Shown here in pieces: positions 9,346-17,882 of a stretch of 64,000 bases of DNA; position 1 is the stretch's first letter; every line of letters starts with the position of its first letter. The DNA comes from Paracoccus wurundjeri (GTDB lineage Bacteria; Pseudomonadota; Alphaproteobacteria; Rhodobacterales; Rhodobacteraceae), in assembly GCF_030678915.1 (NCBI RefSeq), contig NZ_JAUUTZ010000002.1, positions 309,445-373,444 of the forward strand. The letters are read 5' to 3'. The notes beneath the pieces are model-generated. The model did not search any database. It was not told the DNA's origin and saw only the letters and a list, made by a program, of their open reading frames with translations. The translations under genes and the position numbers were made by a program.

Positions 9346-10134
9346 TCAGCCTTTCCTTGCATGTGTCACGGCGTCAGACATCATTTCCTGTGCCTGCATG
9401 GCGGCATTTCTCAGAAAACCCTGATCGGAAGAGAGGATGAACGCCGTCGATCCCGCCCGGGCCTGCGTCGCCGCATCTTCGGGCGTGCCGGGAAGGATGG
9501 CGACCGTGCGGCCAACCTTGCCGGCGGCGGCATGCACCGCTTCCGTCGCCGCGCGCACCATCGCCGCCGCATCGTCGGAATCCGCATAGGCAGCGGCAAG
9601 GTCGCCGCGGCCGACAAACACCCCATCCAGCCCGTCGACCGCCACGATGTCGTCGATATTGTCGATGGCTTCCGGATCCTCGATCATGGCGATGATCGTG
9701 ACGCGGCGGTCTTCGGTCGCCATATGCTCTGCCTGACCGGCGCGGCCGAAGCCCCCGGCGCGGGTCGTTGGAGCGAAACCACGCTTTCCGCCGCGATATC
9801 GCCCGGCAGCAACGATGTCCCGTGCAGTCGCGGCATCTGTCACATGCGGAACAAGCACGCCGTCCGCCCCGCAGTCGAGCACCGAAAGAATCTGTGCGGG
9901 ATCCTTGCTTTGTACCCGGACGATGGCCGCGATTCCAGCCGCCTTGCAGGCCAGTACGATCCGATCCGTCGTCTCGCGATTGAAGGGAGAGTGCTCTTCA
10001 TCCACGACAACGAAATCATATCCGATGCCGCCAAGGATCTCGGCCGGCATCGTTGCGGGGATCTTCAGGAACGTGCCGTAAAGCGTCTCGCCCGCCAGAA
10101 ACCGGGCGCGGAAGCCGTGCTGGTCGCCTGTCAC
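9346..10134 (-). CDS. HpcH/HpaI family aldolase, second copy
   Basis: The product is 262 residues when started at the GTG at 10134, which has AAGGGAG about 9 bases upstream; an ATG at 10275 would add 47 residues unlike the family and would run through the operator and the IclR start. Motifs are FVVVDEEHSPFN near residue 38, ILSVLDCGADGVLVPHV, AMIEDPEA with the metal-binding Glu, and GVFVGRGDLAAAY with the metal-binding Asp. It probably cleaves or forms a 2-oxo-4-hydroxy acid. It differs clearly from the aldolase at 1039-1830, so the two probably have different substrates. It is the first gene of the minus-strand operon, divergent from the IclR gene. Confidence 0.87.
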   Translation of the reverse strand: MTGDQHGFRARFLAGETLYGTFLKIPATMPAEILGGIGYDFVVVDEEHSPFNRETTDRIVLACKAAGIAAIVRVQSKDPAQILSVLDCGADGVLVPHVTDAATARDIVAAGRYRGGKRGFAPTTRAGGFGRAGQAEHMATEDRRVTIIAMIEDPEAIDNIDDIVAVDGLDGVFVGRGDLAAAYADSDDAAAMVRAATEAVHAAAGKVGRTVAILPGTPEDAATQARAGSTAFILSSDQGFLRNAAMQAQEMMSDAVTHARKG

Positions 10135-10150
10135 TCTTTTTCTCCCTTGT

Positions 10151-10167
10151 GTTCTTCCTATCAGAAC
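10151..10167. promoter_or_regulatory. Candidate IclR operator 1
   Basis: The 17-mer GTTCTTCCTATCAGAAC is an inverted repeat with perfect GTTCT/AGAAC arms. It lies between the divergent aldolase and IclR genes, just upstream of the aldolase ribosome-binding site. It matches 13 of 17 bases of the inverted repeat at 12099-12115 upstream of the DUF6282 gene. Assignment to the local IclR regulator is inference. Confidence 0.6.
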
Positions 10168-10246
10168 GCTATCATTCACAACGGAACATTGAGTGAGACT
10201 GCGCTTAAAGTCAACCCACAGGAATCTGCAAAATAGGTCGCTTGTA

Positions 10247-11047
10247 ATGCCAAAGATCGCCTCGGAAAAAACCACTGGAATTCAAAGCGTAATGCTTGCC
10301 CTTTCGATTCTGGAAACCCTGGGGCGGGTGCGTAGTCCTTTGGGCGTGACCGCGCTGGCTGAGTCGCTTGGCACAACGAAAAGCCGGATTCACCGCCATC
10401 TTCAGACGCTGGTACAGCAGGGCTACATCGTGCAGTCGCCGCTGACCGAACGATACCGGCTGGGCTCTCGGCTGATCGAGTTGGGCAATGCGGCGGCGAA
10501 TGCCTCGGACATCGCCAGCGTTGCGGCACAGCCCATGCGGACCCTTCGCGACAAATCGGAACAGGCGGTCATCCTTGGACAGATCGAGGACGAGGGCATC
10601 CGGATCCTGACAACCCTCAGCGGCAAGATGGCTGTTGAAGTCGGTGTCAGGCCCGGATCGATTCTGGGCTTCAACACCTCGGCGCAGGGAAAGATGGCGC
10701 TGGCCTTCATGCCCGAAAGCGCACGGGAGCGCATTCTGGCCGGACCGCTGGCCGAAGAAACGCCATATTCGATTACCAAACGCGATGTTCTGATGCAGCA
10801 TCTTGAAGATATCCGGAAACGCGGCTGGGCGGATGCCCCTAACGAAGCGGCCATAGGTTTGAACGCATTGTCGTTCCCATTGCTTGGCGCGTCCGGGGAA
10901 CTGGTCGGAAGTCTGGCCATTGTCAGCCTGACGCAGTTCATCGGCTCGCCGCCCTCTGCCGATCAGATCAGGGCCGTCGGCACGGCGGCAGAGGAAATTT
11001 CAAATGCCCTGGGATATATGGGAAACCTGCCGGGCCAATGGCGTTGA
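10247..11047 (+). CDS. IclR family transcriptional regulator
   Basis: The 266-residue product has the IclR winged helix at residues 10-75 (IQSVMLALSILETLG, then GVTALAESLGTTKSRIHRHLQTLVQQGYI) and the effector-binding GAF-like domain after residue 85, with FNTSAQGKMALAFM and GLNALSFPLLGASGELVGSLAIV. The ATG at 10247 was preferred because the fold begins just after it; a GTG at 10193 would add 18 residues. It is divergent from the catabolic operon and probably represses it until a pathway metabolite binds. Confidence 0.9.
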   Translation: MPKIASEKTTGIQSVMLALSILETLGRVRSPLGVTALAESLGTTKSRIHRHLQTLVQQGYIVQSPLTERYRLGSRLIELGNAAANASDIASVAAQPMRTLRDKSEQAVILGQIEDEGIRILTTLSGKMAVEVGVRPGSILGFNTSAQGKMALAFMPESARERILAGPLAEETPYSITKRDVLMQHLEDIRKRGWADAPNEAAIGLNALSFPLLGASGELVGSLAIVSLTQFIGSPPSADQIRAVGTAAEEISNALGYMGNLPGQWR

Positions 11048-11119
11048 TCATTCGATACGGGCGAGGCATGGAGTGGTTGGCAGTCCCCGTGATTGATGCG
11101 GATCCGCCTTGCAATACGT

Positions 11120-12040
11120 TCAGTCCTCGAGCCCGATGACCGAGGCGGCATTGCTCGCGACCATCGCATGGATCTGCGCATCCGAATAGCCAAGCGACAA
11201 GCAGGTAGCGACGCCGCGCCGCAGACCTTCAAGCGGGGCAATCGTGCCGACCTGACCGAGATCAGAGCAAAGGATCGTCCGCTCGGAACCCACGCATTCG
11301 ATGAATTCGCGCAGGTCCTCATTGCTGCGGTTCCGGAATTTCGAACCTTCGATGAAGAAGCCCAGCGAATGCTCCACATAGGCGCCGAGCGCCGCGATTT
11401 CCTTGGTGTCTTGAAGTGATGCGCCCACGATATCCTCGGGGTGGGTGAAGATCAGCCGTTCGATCCCGCGCCTTCTGGCTTCGGCGAAGACGATCCTGGT
11501 CTCGGATACGTGGATATGGCCACTTGCCAAAGCCATGCCGGTCGCGGCGACGATGTCGAGCACATCCAGAACCTCGGGTCGCAGTTTGCCGTCCTCGAAC
11601 AGCGGAACCGGCGAAGCGGGCCGGATTTTCTGGGTCGAGGCCGGATGCGCCCATTCCGATGTTTTTTCCCACTCCAGATGGTTTTCGGCCGCAAGGGTCG
11701 GCAGCCAGACGATCCGGCCATCCATGGCTGCGGTATGCTCTACCGCGTAGGGATTGAATCCGCCAACGACATTGTTCAGCACGATCCCCGAGAAGATGCG
11801 TGTTTTCAGCTCTGGATGATGGTTGCGGATCAACTGGGCGCACATGACGCCCGAATAATCGTGATCCTTGGTGACGACCGCGGCGAAACCCGCGTCGGAC
11901 AGATCTTTCACCAGTTCGAGGTGATCCACCGCACGCGGCGCGATAGAGGGGCCGCTATGCACATGCGGATCGACCGCACCATGCAGGATCTCGCTGATCC
12001 TTGCGGCTTGCTCACGCTCGAACATTTCGATTTCGGTCAT
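11120..12040 (-). CDS. DUF6282 family protein (amidohydrolase-like)
   Basis: The 306-residue product carries DPHVHSGPSIAPR near residue 27, TKDHDYSG, WLPTLAAENHLEW, ASGHIHVSE and IFTHPEDIVGASLQD, a series of His/Asp metal motifs in the order seen in amidohydrolase or PHP-like TIM barrels. I recognise it as the DUF6282 type, which lacks a firm assigned reaction. The ATG at 12040 has GGAGG eight bases upstream. Together with the shared operator at 12099-12115 this places it in the same regulon as the TRAP-aldolase operon. A lactone or amide hydrolase role is possible but unproven. Confidence 0.72.
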   Translation of the reverse strand: MTEIEMFEREQAARISEILHGAVDPHVHSGPSIAPRAVDHLELVKDLSDAGFAAVVTKDHDYSGVMCAQLIRNHHPELKTRIFSGIVLNNVVGGFNPYAVEHTAAMDGRIVWLPTLAAENHLEWEKTSEWAHPASTQKIRPASPVPLFEDGKLRPEVLDVLDIVAATGMALASGHIHVSETRIVFAEARRRGIERLIFTHPEDIVGASLQDTKEIAALGAYVEHSLGFFIEGSKFRNRSNEDLREFIECVGSERTILCSDLGQVGTIAPLEGLRRGVATCLSLGYSDAQIHAMVASNAASVIGLED

Positions 12041-12098
12041 CGTTTTTCCTCCGGTATCTCGATCCAATCCGCAGTAATGTTACGCAGTGCGGATCATA

Positions 12099-12115
12099 GT
12101 TCTGTTGATCAGAAC
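12099..12115. promoter_or_regulatory. Candidate IclR operator 2
   Basis: The 17-mer GTTCTGTTGATCAGAAC has perfect six-base arms (GTTCTG/CAGAAC) around TTGAT. It lies 59 bases upstream of the DUF6282 start and resembles the site at 10151-10167. The rest of the 286-base gap from 12041 to 12326 shows no gene. Confidence 0.6.
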
Positions 12116-12326
12116 ATTTGCAATAGATATTTTTGCCGGATCGCGGTGTCAAGTGACCCTGTTGGAACGGTATCCAGCGGCTGGGCAAACTTTATCGCTG
12201 GATCGTCGGGATGCCGGTGTTTCTACCCGGGGTCGCGGCCGACCGGGTTATCGGAAGCGTCGCAGGCCGGGCACGAGGCCGGCTTGGCTTGACAGGGGAT
12301 ATGCTGATGATAGGGCTGAATAAAAG

Positions 12327-13247
12327 ATGGGGAATTCCGTGGCGACTGGATTTGCGCAGGCCGAACTGATTGCCGTGCTTGCGGCGGTGACGGCGAACGA
12401 GCCCAGGGTCATGACGGTCCAGGCGGGCAAGGCGCTGCCGTCAGGGCCTTTCGAATCCTCGCATCGCAGCCTTCAGGCCGGGTTGCGCGACTGGGTCGAA
12501 AGTCAGACTGGCCATCCCGTAGGGTTTCTGGAACAGCTTTACACCTTTGCCGATGGTGATCGCGATCCGGGTGCCGGAACAGGAATGCGCCGGATCTCGA
12601 TCAGCTATCTGGGGCTGGTGCGCGAACAGGCCGCGCCGGGTGCGGGTCAGCCGGAATGGCATGGCTGGTACGAATATTTCCCGTGGGAGGATCGCCGCGA
12701 CGGGGCCGACGACCGGGCCGGGGGGCTGGACCGTATCGCCGCAAGCCTGACCGCATGGGCCGACAGCCAGCCGCATTTACGGGCGGAACGGCACCAGCGC
12801 GTTGATTTCACCTTTGGTCTGAACGGCATGGACTGGAACGAGGATCTGGTGCTGCAACGGTACGAGTTGATGTATGAGGCTGCACTGATTCCCGAGGCGG
12901 GGGGGCAACCGGGTTTTGGCCAGCCGATGCAGGGCGATCACCGCCGCATTCTGGCCACCGGCATCGCCCGGCTGCGGGCCAAGATCAAATACCGCCCCGT
13001 CGCCTTCGAGATCATGCCCGGCAGTTTCACCCTGCTGCAATTGCAGCGCACGGTAGAGGCTCTGGTGGGGCTGAGCCTGCACAAATCCAACTTCCGCCGG
13101 CAGATCGACCAGCAGGAACTGATCGAGGAAACCGGCGAAACCACGGCCGAAACCCGGGGCCGCCCCGCGATGCTGTTCCGCTATCGCCCCTCGGTGCTGG
13201 AAGCGCGGCAGATGGCCGGAACCCGTCTGCCGATTTCACGGAGTTGA
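12327..13247 (+). CDS. nadQ: NadQ, Nudix-related repressor of NAD biosynthesis
   Basis: The 306-residue product has an N-terminal Nudix-like domain with a degenerate Nudix box (GPFESSHRSLQAGLRDWVESQTG at residues 36-58, where the catalytic REUxEE part is not conserved) and a C-terminal winged-helix region (ALVGLSLHKSNFRRQIDQQELIEETG). This matches the NadQ-type Nudix-related regulators that control nadABC in alphaproteobacteria, related to NrtR. It lies 70 bases upstream of nadA. A GTG at 12339 with GGGGA upstream is an alternative start. The degenerate box implies ligand sensing rather than hydrolysis. Confidence 0.85.
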   Translation: MGNSVATGFAQAELIAVLAAVTANEPRVMTVQAGKALPSGPFESSHRSLQAGLRDWVESQTGHPVGFLEQLYTFADGDRDPGAGTGMRRISISYLGLVREQAAPGAGQPEWHGWYEYFPWEDRRDGADDRAGGLDRIAASLTAWADSQPHLRAERHQRVDFTFGLNGMDWNEDLVLQRYELMYEAALIPEAGGQPGFGQPMQGDHRRILATGIARLRAKIKYRPVAFEIMPGSFTLLQLQRTVEALVGLSLHKSNFRRQIDQQELIEETGETTAETRGRPAMLFRYRPSVLEARQMAGTRLPISRS

Positions 13248-13270
13248 CATAAACTCACTTTGAGCATAAT
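13244..13270 (+). promoter_or_regulatory. nadABC promoter overlapping NadQ operator 1
   Basis: TTGACA at 13244-13249 and CATAAT at 13265-13270 form a sigma-70-like promoter with a 15-base spacer. The segment 13249-13270 matches the strong operator at 13280-13301 at 16 of 22 positions with the same ACTC/GAG spacing, so the spacer itself looks like a weaker operator. It starts inside the nadQ stop region. Confidence 0.6.
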
Positions 13271-13279
13271 CCTGTCTCA

Positions 13280-13301
13280 ATATACTCGAATCGAGTATAA
13301 A
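13280..13301. promoter_or_regulatory. NadQ operator 2 (perfect palindrome)
   Basis: TATACTCGAATCGAGTATA at 13281-13299 is a perfect 9-1-9 palindrome. It lies 31 bases (about three helical turns) downstream of the weaker copy and just upstream of the nadA ribosome-binding site. Position and symmetry fit a repressor site for NadQ. Confidence 0.75.
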
Positions 13302-13317
13302 AGAGGAGGAATGCCAG

Positions 13318-14289
13318 ATGTCCACCGCCCTGCGGCTGCCCGAGCTTTTTGACCGCGTCCGTCAGGTCATTCCCGAACCGGACTGGATGCTGTTCGAGGA
13401 TGATATCGCCGCGATCCTGCGCCTTAAACGGGAACGTAACGCGGTCATTCTGGCCCATAACTATCAGACGCCCGAGATCTTTCACGGTGTGGCTGATATC
13501 GTCGGCGACAGTCTGGCGCTGGCCCGCAAGGCGATTGATGTTGATGCCGATGTGATCGTTCTGGCGGGCGTGCATTTCATGGCCGAGACCGCCAAATTGC
13601 TGAACCCGGACAAGACGGTGCTGATCCCCGATATGGGCGCGGGCTGTTCCCTGGCGGATTCGATCACGCCCGAAGATATCGCGGGTCTGCGCGCGGCCCA
13701 TCCCGGCGTGCCGGTGGTGACCTATGTGAACACCTCGGCTGCGGTGAAGGCGGCGTCCGATATCTGCTGTACCTCGGGCAATGCCCTGCAGGTGGTGGAA
13801 TCGCTGGGGGTGCCCCGCGTATTGATGCTGCCCGACGAATATCTGGCCCGGAACATCGCCAGCCAGACACAGGTTGAACTGCTCACATGGCACGGCCATT
13901 GTGAAGTGCATGAGCGTTTCACCCCCGGCGAAGTGCGCGGGTTTCGCGATGCCTATCCGGGGGTGACGATCCTTGGCCATCCCGAATGCCCGCCCGAGGT
14001 GATTGCCGAGACCGATTATTCCGGCTCGACCGCGGGCATGTCGGAATTCGTCGCCCGGCAGCGACCCGAGCGGGTGCTGTTGCTGACCGAATGTTCCATG
14101 AGCGACAATGTTGCCATTCACCATCCCGAAACCGAGTTCATCCGCCCCTGCAATCTGTGCCCGCATATGAAGCGGATCAGCCTGTCGAATATCCGTCAGG
14201 CGCTTGAGGAAAACCGTCACGAGGTCACTGTCGACCCCGCTATCGCCGCCCCGGCACGCCGCGCGGTGGAACGGATGCTGGCCGTATGA
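13318..14289 (+). CDS. nadA: Quinolinate synthase NadA
   Basis: The 323-residue product condenses iminoaspartate with dihydroxyacetone phosphate to quinolinate using a [4Fe-4S] cluster. It has [13 protein letters not shown] near residue 43, [25 protein letters not shown] (first cluster Cys), [23 protein letters not shown] (second Cys), and [12 protein letters not shown] near the end (third Cys). GAGGAGG lies upstream of the ATG. The stop overlaps the nadB start by four bases, so nadAB are translationally coupled. Confidence 0.97.
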   Translation: MSTALRLPELFDRVRQVIPEPDWMLFEDDIAAILRLKRERNAVILAHNYQTPEIFHGVADIVGDSLALARKAIDVDADVIVLAGVHFMAETAKLLNPDKTVLIPDMGAGCSLADSITPEDIAGLRAAHPGVPVVTYVNTSAAVKAASDICCTSGNALQVVESLGVPRVLMLPDEYLARNIASQTQVELLTWHGHCEVHERFTPGEVRGFRDAYPGVTILGHPECPPEVIAETDYSGSTAGMSEFVARQRPERVLLLTECSMSDNVAIHHPETEFIRPCNLCPHMKRISLSNIRQALEENRHEVTVDPAIAAPARRAVERMLAV

Positions 14290-15818
14290 GACCTGCGCCA
14301 CCGGAGTTGACCGGTCGGGTCGTCATCATCGGCAGCGGCATCGCCGGGCTGGTGACGGCGCTGGCTCTGGCACCGAAGCCGGTCGTGCTGGTGACGCAGG
14401 GGCGATTGGGGCAAGGTGGTTCGACCGTACTGGCGCAGGGCGGGATCGCGGCGGCCATCGGGCCGGATGACAGCCCGGCACTGCATCTGGCCGATACGCT
14501 GTCGGCGGGCGATGGGCTGTGCAATTCTGCCATCGCCGAAACCATCCTGCGGCAGGCGGGTGAGGCGATCGCCTATCTGGAAAGCCACGGCACGCGTTTC
14601 GATCGCGACGCCTCTGGCGCCCCGGTTCTCGGGTTGGAGGCCGCACATGGCCGCCGACGCATTCTTCACGCGGCAGGCGACGGTTCTGGCGCAGAGATCG
14701 TGCGGGCATTGGTGGCGGCGGTGCGCAGCTGCGCCTCGGTCGCGATACTGGAGGATACCAGCGCGTGCCGTCTGCTGACCCGCGACGGCATGGTTGCGGG
14801 CCTGCTGCTGCAACGCGATGGCGCGGGTATGATCTTGCCCACCGGGCAGGTGGTCATGGCCACGGGCGGCATCGGCGGGCTTTATGACGCGACCACCAAT
14901 CCCGTCGACAACCGGGGACAGGGGATCATGCTGGCGGCGCGCGCTGGTGCCGCGCTGGCGGATATGGAATTCGTGCAGTTCCATCCTACCGCGCTGGCCG
15001 TGGCGCGCGGCCGGCTGCCCCTGATTAGTGAGGCCGTGCGCGGCGAGGGAGCGATTCTGATCAATGATTGTGGGGAACGTTTTCTTACCGGGCATCCCGG
15101 AGAGGAGCTTGCCCCAAGGGACATCGTCGCCCGTGCCATTCATGCCGAAATGATATCGGGGCGACAGGTGTTTCTGAAGGCTGATGATATCGATTTCCCG
15201 ACCCGGTTCCCGGCCATTACCGCGCTGTGTCGCGAGGCGGGGATTGATCCGGCGCGGGAACCGATCCCGGTTCGTCCCGCCCAGCATTATCATATGGGCG
15301 GAATTCATACGGATATCTTTGGACGCAGCACGCTTCCGGGACTGTGGGCCATTGGCGAATGCGCGGCGACCGGCCTGCACGGTGCCAACCGGCTGGCCAG
15401 CAATTCGCTGCTGGAGGCGGCGGTGATGGGCCTGAATGCGGCGCGTGATATCGCCGCCGGTCCCGGTTCGCATCCTGCCATCCCAGCAATGCCGGACCTG
15501 CCGCCCGAAGCCGATCCCGGGCAGGTACGCGCCATCACCTCGCGCCATCTGGGCATTCTGCGGGACGGGGCGTCGCTTCACGCGGCCATTGCCGGGCTGC
15601 TGCCCTTGGCGCTTGGCAGGGGCGGGGCGAGTGATCCCGCCATCACCGCCCTTGCCATCGCCGTTTTTGCCGCTTTGCGACAGGAATCGCGCGGCGCCCA
15701 TGCCCGCACCGATTTTCCCGCCCAAGCCATTCATTCCGTCAGCCGGAGGATGACACTGGATCAGATCATCCAATCCGCCCGTCTGATCCTGTCCGATAAT
15801 CTTGCCCGGAGTGCCTGA
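14286..15818 (+). CDS. nadB: L-aspartate oxidase NadB
   Basis: The 510-residue flavoprotein oxidises L-aspartate to iminoaspartate, the NadA substrate. It has the FAD-binding [17 protein letters not shown] near residue 14, the [17 protein letters not shown] segment, [11 protein letters not shown], the [10 protein letters not shown] active-site Arg region, and [15 protein letters not shown] followed by [16 protein letters not shown]. It is slightly short compared with E. coli NadB (540), mainly at the C-terminus. It lies in a coupled nadABC operon. Confidence 0.97.
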   Translation: MRPAPPELTGRVVIIGSGIAGLVTALALAPKPVVLVTQGRLGQGGSTVLAQGGIAAAIGPDDSPALHLADTLSAGDGLCNSAIAETILRQAGEAIAYLESHGTRFDRDASGAPVLGLEAAHGRRRILHAAGDGSGAEIVRALVAAVRSCASVAILEDTSACRLLTRDGMVAGLLLQRDGAGMILPTGQVVMATGGIGGLYDATTNPVDNRGQGIMLAARAGAALADMEFVQFHPTALAVARGRLPLISEAVRGEGAILINDCGERFLTGHPGEELAPRDIVARAIHAEMISGRQVFLKADDIDFPTRFPAITALCREAGIDPAREPIPVRPAQHYHMGGIHTDIFGRSTLPGLWAIGECAATGLHGANRLASNSLLEAAVMGLNAARDIAAGPGSHPAIPAMPDLPPEADPGQVRAITSRHLGILRDGASLHAAIAGLLPLALGRGGASDPAITALAIAVFAALRQESRGAHARTDFPAQAIHSVSRRMTLDQIIQSARLILSDNLARSA

Positions 15819-15819
15819 T

Positions 15820-16710
15820 ATGACCCTTTCCCCCCTGCCGCGCCTGATGATGGAAGGCCCTGTCCGTATCGCCCTGACCGAGGATCTGGGCCTTGCGGGC
15901 GATCTGACCTCGGCTGCGGTGATCCCTGCGGGTCACCGCTCGACCGTAACGGCGGTGGCCCGGCGCGAAGGAATCGTGGCGGGGCTGGATCTGGCGGCGC
16001 TTGCGTTCGAGCTGGTTGATCCGGCCTGCCGCATGACGCGCCATCTTGCCGATGGCGATCCCGTGCCGGCGGGCGGGCGGATATTCACCGTCGAGGGCCC
16101 CTCTGCCAGCCTGCTGACAGCCGAGCGCACGGCACTGAATTTCCTGTGCCACCTGTCGGGCATCGCCACTGTCACCAACGACATCGTCCGCGCCGTGACC
16201 GGCACAAGCGCCGCCATTGCCTGCACCCGCAAGACCACGCCCGGATTACGGGCGCTGGAGAAATATGCGGTCAGGGCCGGGGGCGGGATGAACCACCGCT
16301 TTGCGTTGTCGGATGCCGTGCTGATCAAGGACAACCATATCGCCATGACCGGCGGCATCCGTCCTGCCATCAAGGCCGCCCGCAGCACTTCCGGCCATAT
16401 GGTCAAGATCGAGGTCGAGGTCGATACGCTGGCGCAGCTGCGCGAAGCGATGGAGGTCGGTGTGGACGCCGTGCTGCTGGACAACATGACGCTGGCTGAA
16501 TTGCGCGAGGCCGTGGATATCGTCGCCGGTCGTGCCCTGACCGAGGCATCCGGAGGCATCACGCTTGACAGCGCCGCCGCGATCGCCGCGACCGGGGTCG
16601 ATCTGATCTCTGTCGGCTGGATCACCCATAGCGCGCCGATTCTGGATATCGGTCTGGATTATGTCGCCGAAGATACCCCTGTCCCCGAGCGGCTGTCGAA
16701 CAGGTCATAG
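15820..16710 (+). CDS. nadC: Nicotinate-nucleotide diphosphorylase NadC
   Basis: The 296-residue enzyme converts quinolinate and PRPP to nicotinate mononucleotide, pyrophosphate and carbon dioxide. Motifs are LTEDLGLAGDLTS near residue 18, AERTALNFLCHLSGIAT, CTRKTTPGLRALEKYAV (PRPP and quinolinate contacts), GGGMNHRFALSDAVLIKDNH, VEVEVDTLAQL and SGGITLDSAA. The ATG at 15820 follows the nadB stop by one base; an upstream GTG would only add a non-conserved tail. It completes the de novo NAD pathway in this operon. Confidence 0.97.
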   Translation: MTLSPLPRLMMEGPVRIALTEDLGLAGDLTSAAVIPAGHRSTVTAVARREGIVAGLDLAALAFELVDPACRMTRHLADGDPVPAGGRIFTVEGPSASLLTAERTALNFLCHLSGIATVTNDIVRAVTGTSAAIACTRKTTPGLRALEKYAVRAGGGMNHRFALSDAVLIKDNHIAMTGGIRPAIKAARSTSGHMVKIEVEVDTLAQLREAMEVGVDAVLLDNMTLAELREAVDIVAGRALTEASGGITLDSAAAIAATGVDLISVGWITHSAPILDIGLDYVAEDTPVPERLSNRS

Positions 16711-16837
16711 GCGCATTTTCCCGTCGCTTCGCTTCCGTAACCGTCTGGAGGCTGGACAGGTCCGTTCGCATCTTCGTATTCTTGCGGTCCAGGATGGAAA
16801 CGGTGACGCCCGATCATCGAAACAGGGAGATGGAAGC

Positions 16838-17227
16838 ATGGTTCGCAGGGATTTCGACCCGGACACGGTGCAGCCCGATGGGCGTTCTGCGGTCAAGGCG
16901 ACGCTTTTTCCCCGTGACGCCGCCGGTCCCTGGCGTGGCTCCTGTCCGGGCGAAGCTTTGGGCGGGCAGATCACGGTACTGGCCTATGGCAACGAAACCC
17001 CCGGCGAAGGCCCAAGGCTGCATGTCCATCCCTATGATGAAACATTCATCGTCATTGCGGGCCGGGCGCGTTTCTTCGTCGGCGACGATGTCATCGAGGC
17101 AACCGCGGGAGAGGTTGTTCTTGGCCCCAAAGGCGTGCCTCACAGGTTCGAAAATATCGGACCGGGAAGGTTGCAGACAATCGACATCCATCATTCACCT
17201 GTCTGGCTGCAAACGGATCTGGAATAA
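16838..17227 (+). CDS. Single-domain cupin protein
   Basis: The 129-residue product is a small cupin. The first cupin motif reads PRLHVHPYDETFIVIAGRARF and the second GPKGVPHRFENIG, with three His and one Glu placed to bind a metal. The ATG at 16838 has GGGAGATGG upstream. Such proteins bind small ligands or act as isomerases, and no reaction can be assigned here. It stands alone between nadC and the AsnC gene, about 130 bases from nadC. Confidence 0.8.
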   Translation: MVRRDFDPDTVQPDGRSAVKATLFPRDAAGPWRGSCPGEALGGQITVLAYGNETPGEGPRLHVHPYDETFIVIAGRARFFVGDDVIEATAGEVVLGPKGVPHRFENIGPGRLQTIDIHHSPVWLQTDLE

Positions 17228-17325
17228 TCCGGATCTGATGGAACGGTTGCCCTGATCGGCATCATCCGCAATGCGAACACGCAGCCGGCGGCATGCCGGA
17301 ATATGGGGCCACGCGGCGTACGGCG

Positions 17326-17769
17326 TCAGATCGTGGATAGCAGCATGCTGGTTTCGCTGTTGCGGATACCGTCTACGATGCGCACCTCGCGCAGGATGCG
17401 GTCGAATTCGGCAAGATTCTCGACCACGATTTCCGCCACCAGATCCCATTTGCCGCTTGTCGTATGGAGGCGGCGAAGCTCTGGCAGACCGCGCAGGCTG
17501 TTGATGACATGGGTCGTATTGCGGCCCTCGACCTCGATCATCATCACGGCCCGCACCGCACTGTCTTCGTGATCGTCGCGCACTCGTGCGGTGAAGCCCA
17601 AAAGCGCGCCCGCATCAAGCAACCGGTCGATCCTGGCCTGCACGGTTCCCCGCGCGACTCCAAGGATATCGGCAAGTTTCGACACCGGCGCACGCCCATC
17701 CGCGCGCAGCAGGCTGACAAGTCTGCGGTCAAGATCGTCAAGGCTGTATTTGGCGGCGTGGCGTTTCAT
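17326..17769 (-). CDS. Lrp/AsnC family transcriptional regulator
   Basis: The 147-residue product has the AsnC helix-turn-helix at residues 10-60 (LDDLDRRLVSLLRADGR, then VSKLADILGVARGTVQARIDRL) followed by the RAM ligand-binding domain with LRRLHTTSGKWDLVAEI. It is divergent from the ornithine cyclodeaminase and ctlX genes, so it probably responds to ornithine, arginine or citrulline and controls them. The 113-base intergenic region is AT-richer than its surroundings. Confidence 0.92.
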   Translation of the reverse strand: MKRHAAKYSLDDLDRRLVSLLRADGRAPVSKLADILGVARGTVQARIDRLLDAGALLGFTARVRDDHEDSAVRAVMMIEVEGRNTTHVINSLRGLPELRRLHTTSGKWDLVAEIVVENLAEFDRILREVRIVDGIRNSETSMLLSTI

Positions 17770-17882
17770 CGGCTAACTATTTGCTCAATTGTTCTGATCA
17801 ATCTGTCCAGTTCTATCGCAAATGTCCAGCAACTTCGCCATTTTGCTAGCATTCTGCACAGTGGATACTCTTGGTAAATCGC

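Noticed and set aside
14217..15773. 518-residue minus-strand reading frame
   Set aside because: It is antisense to nadB, whose FAD and catalytic motifs are complete.
17770..17882. Defined AsnC operator
   Set aside because: The region is AT-rich with TTGTTCTGATCAAT, but no convincing dyad matching a known AsnC site could be fixed.
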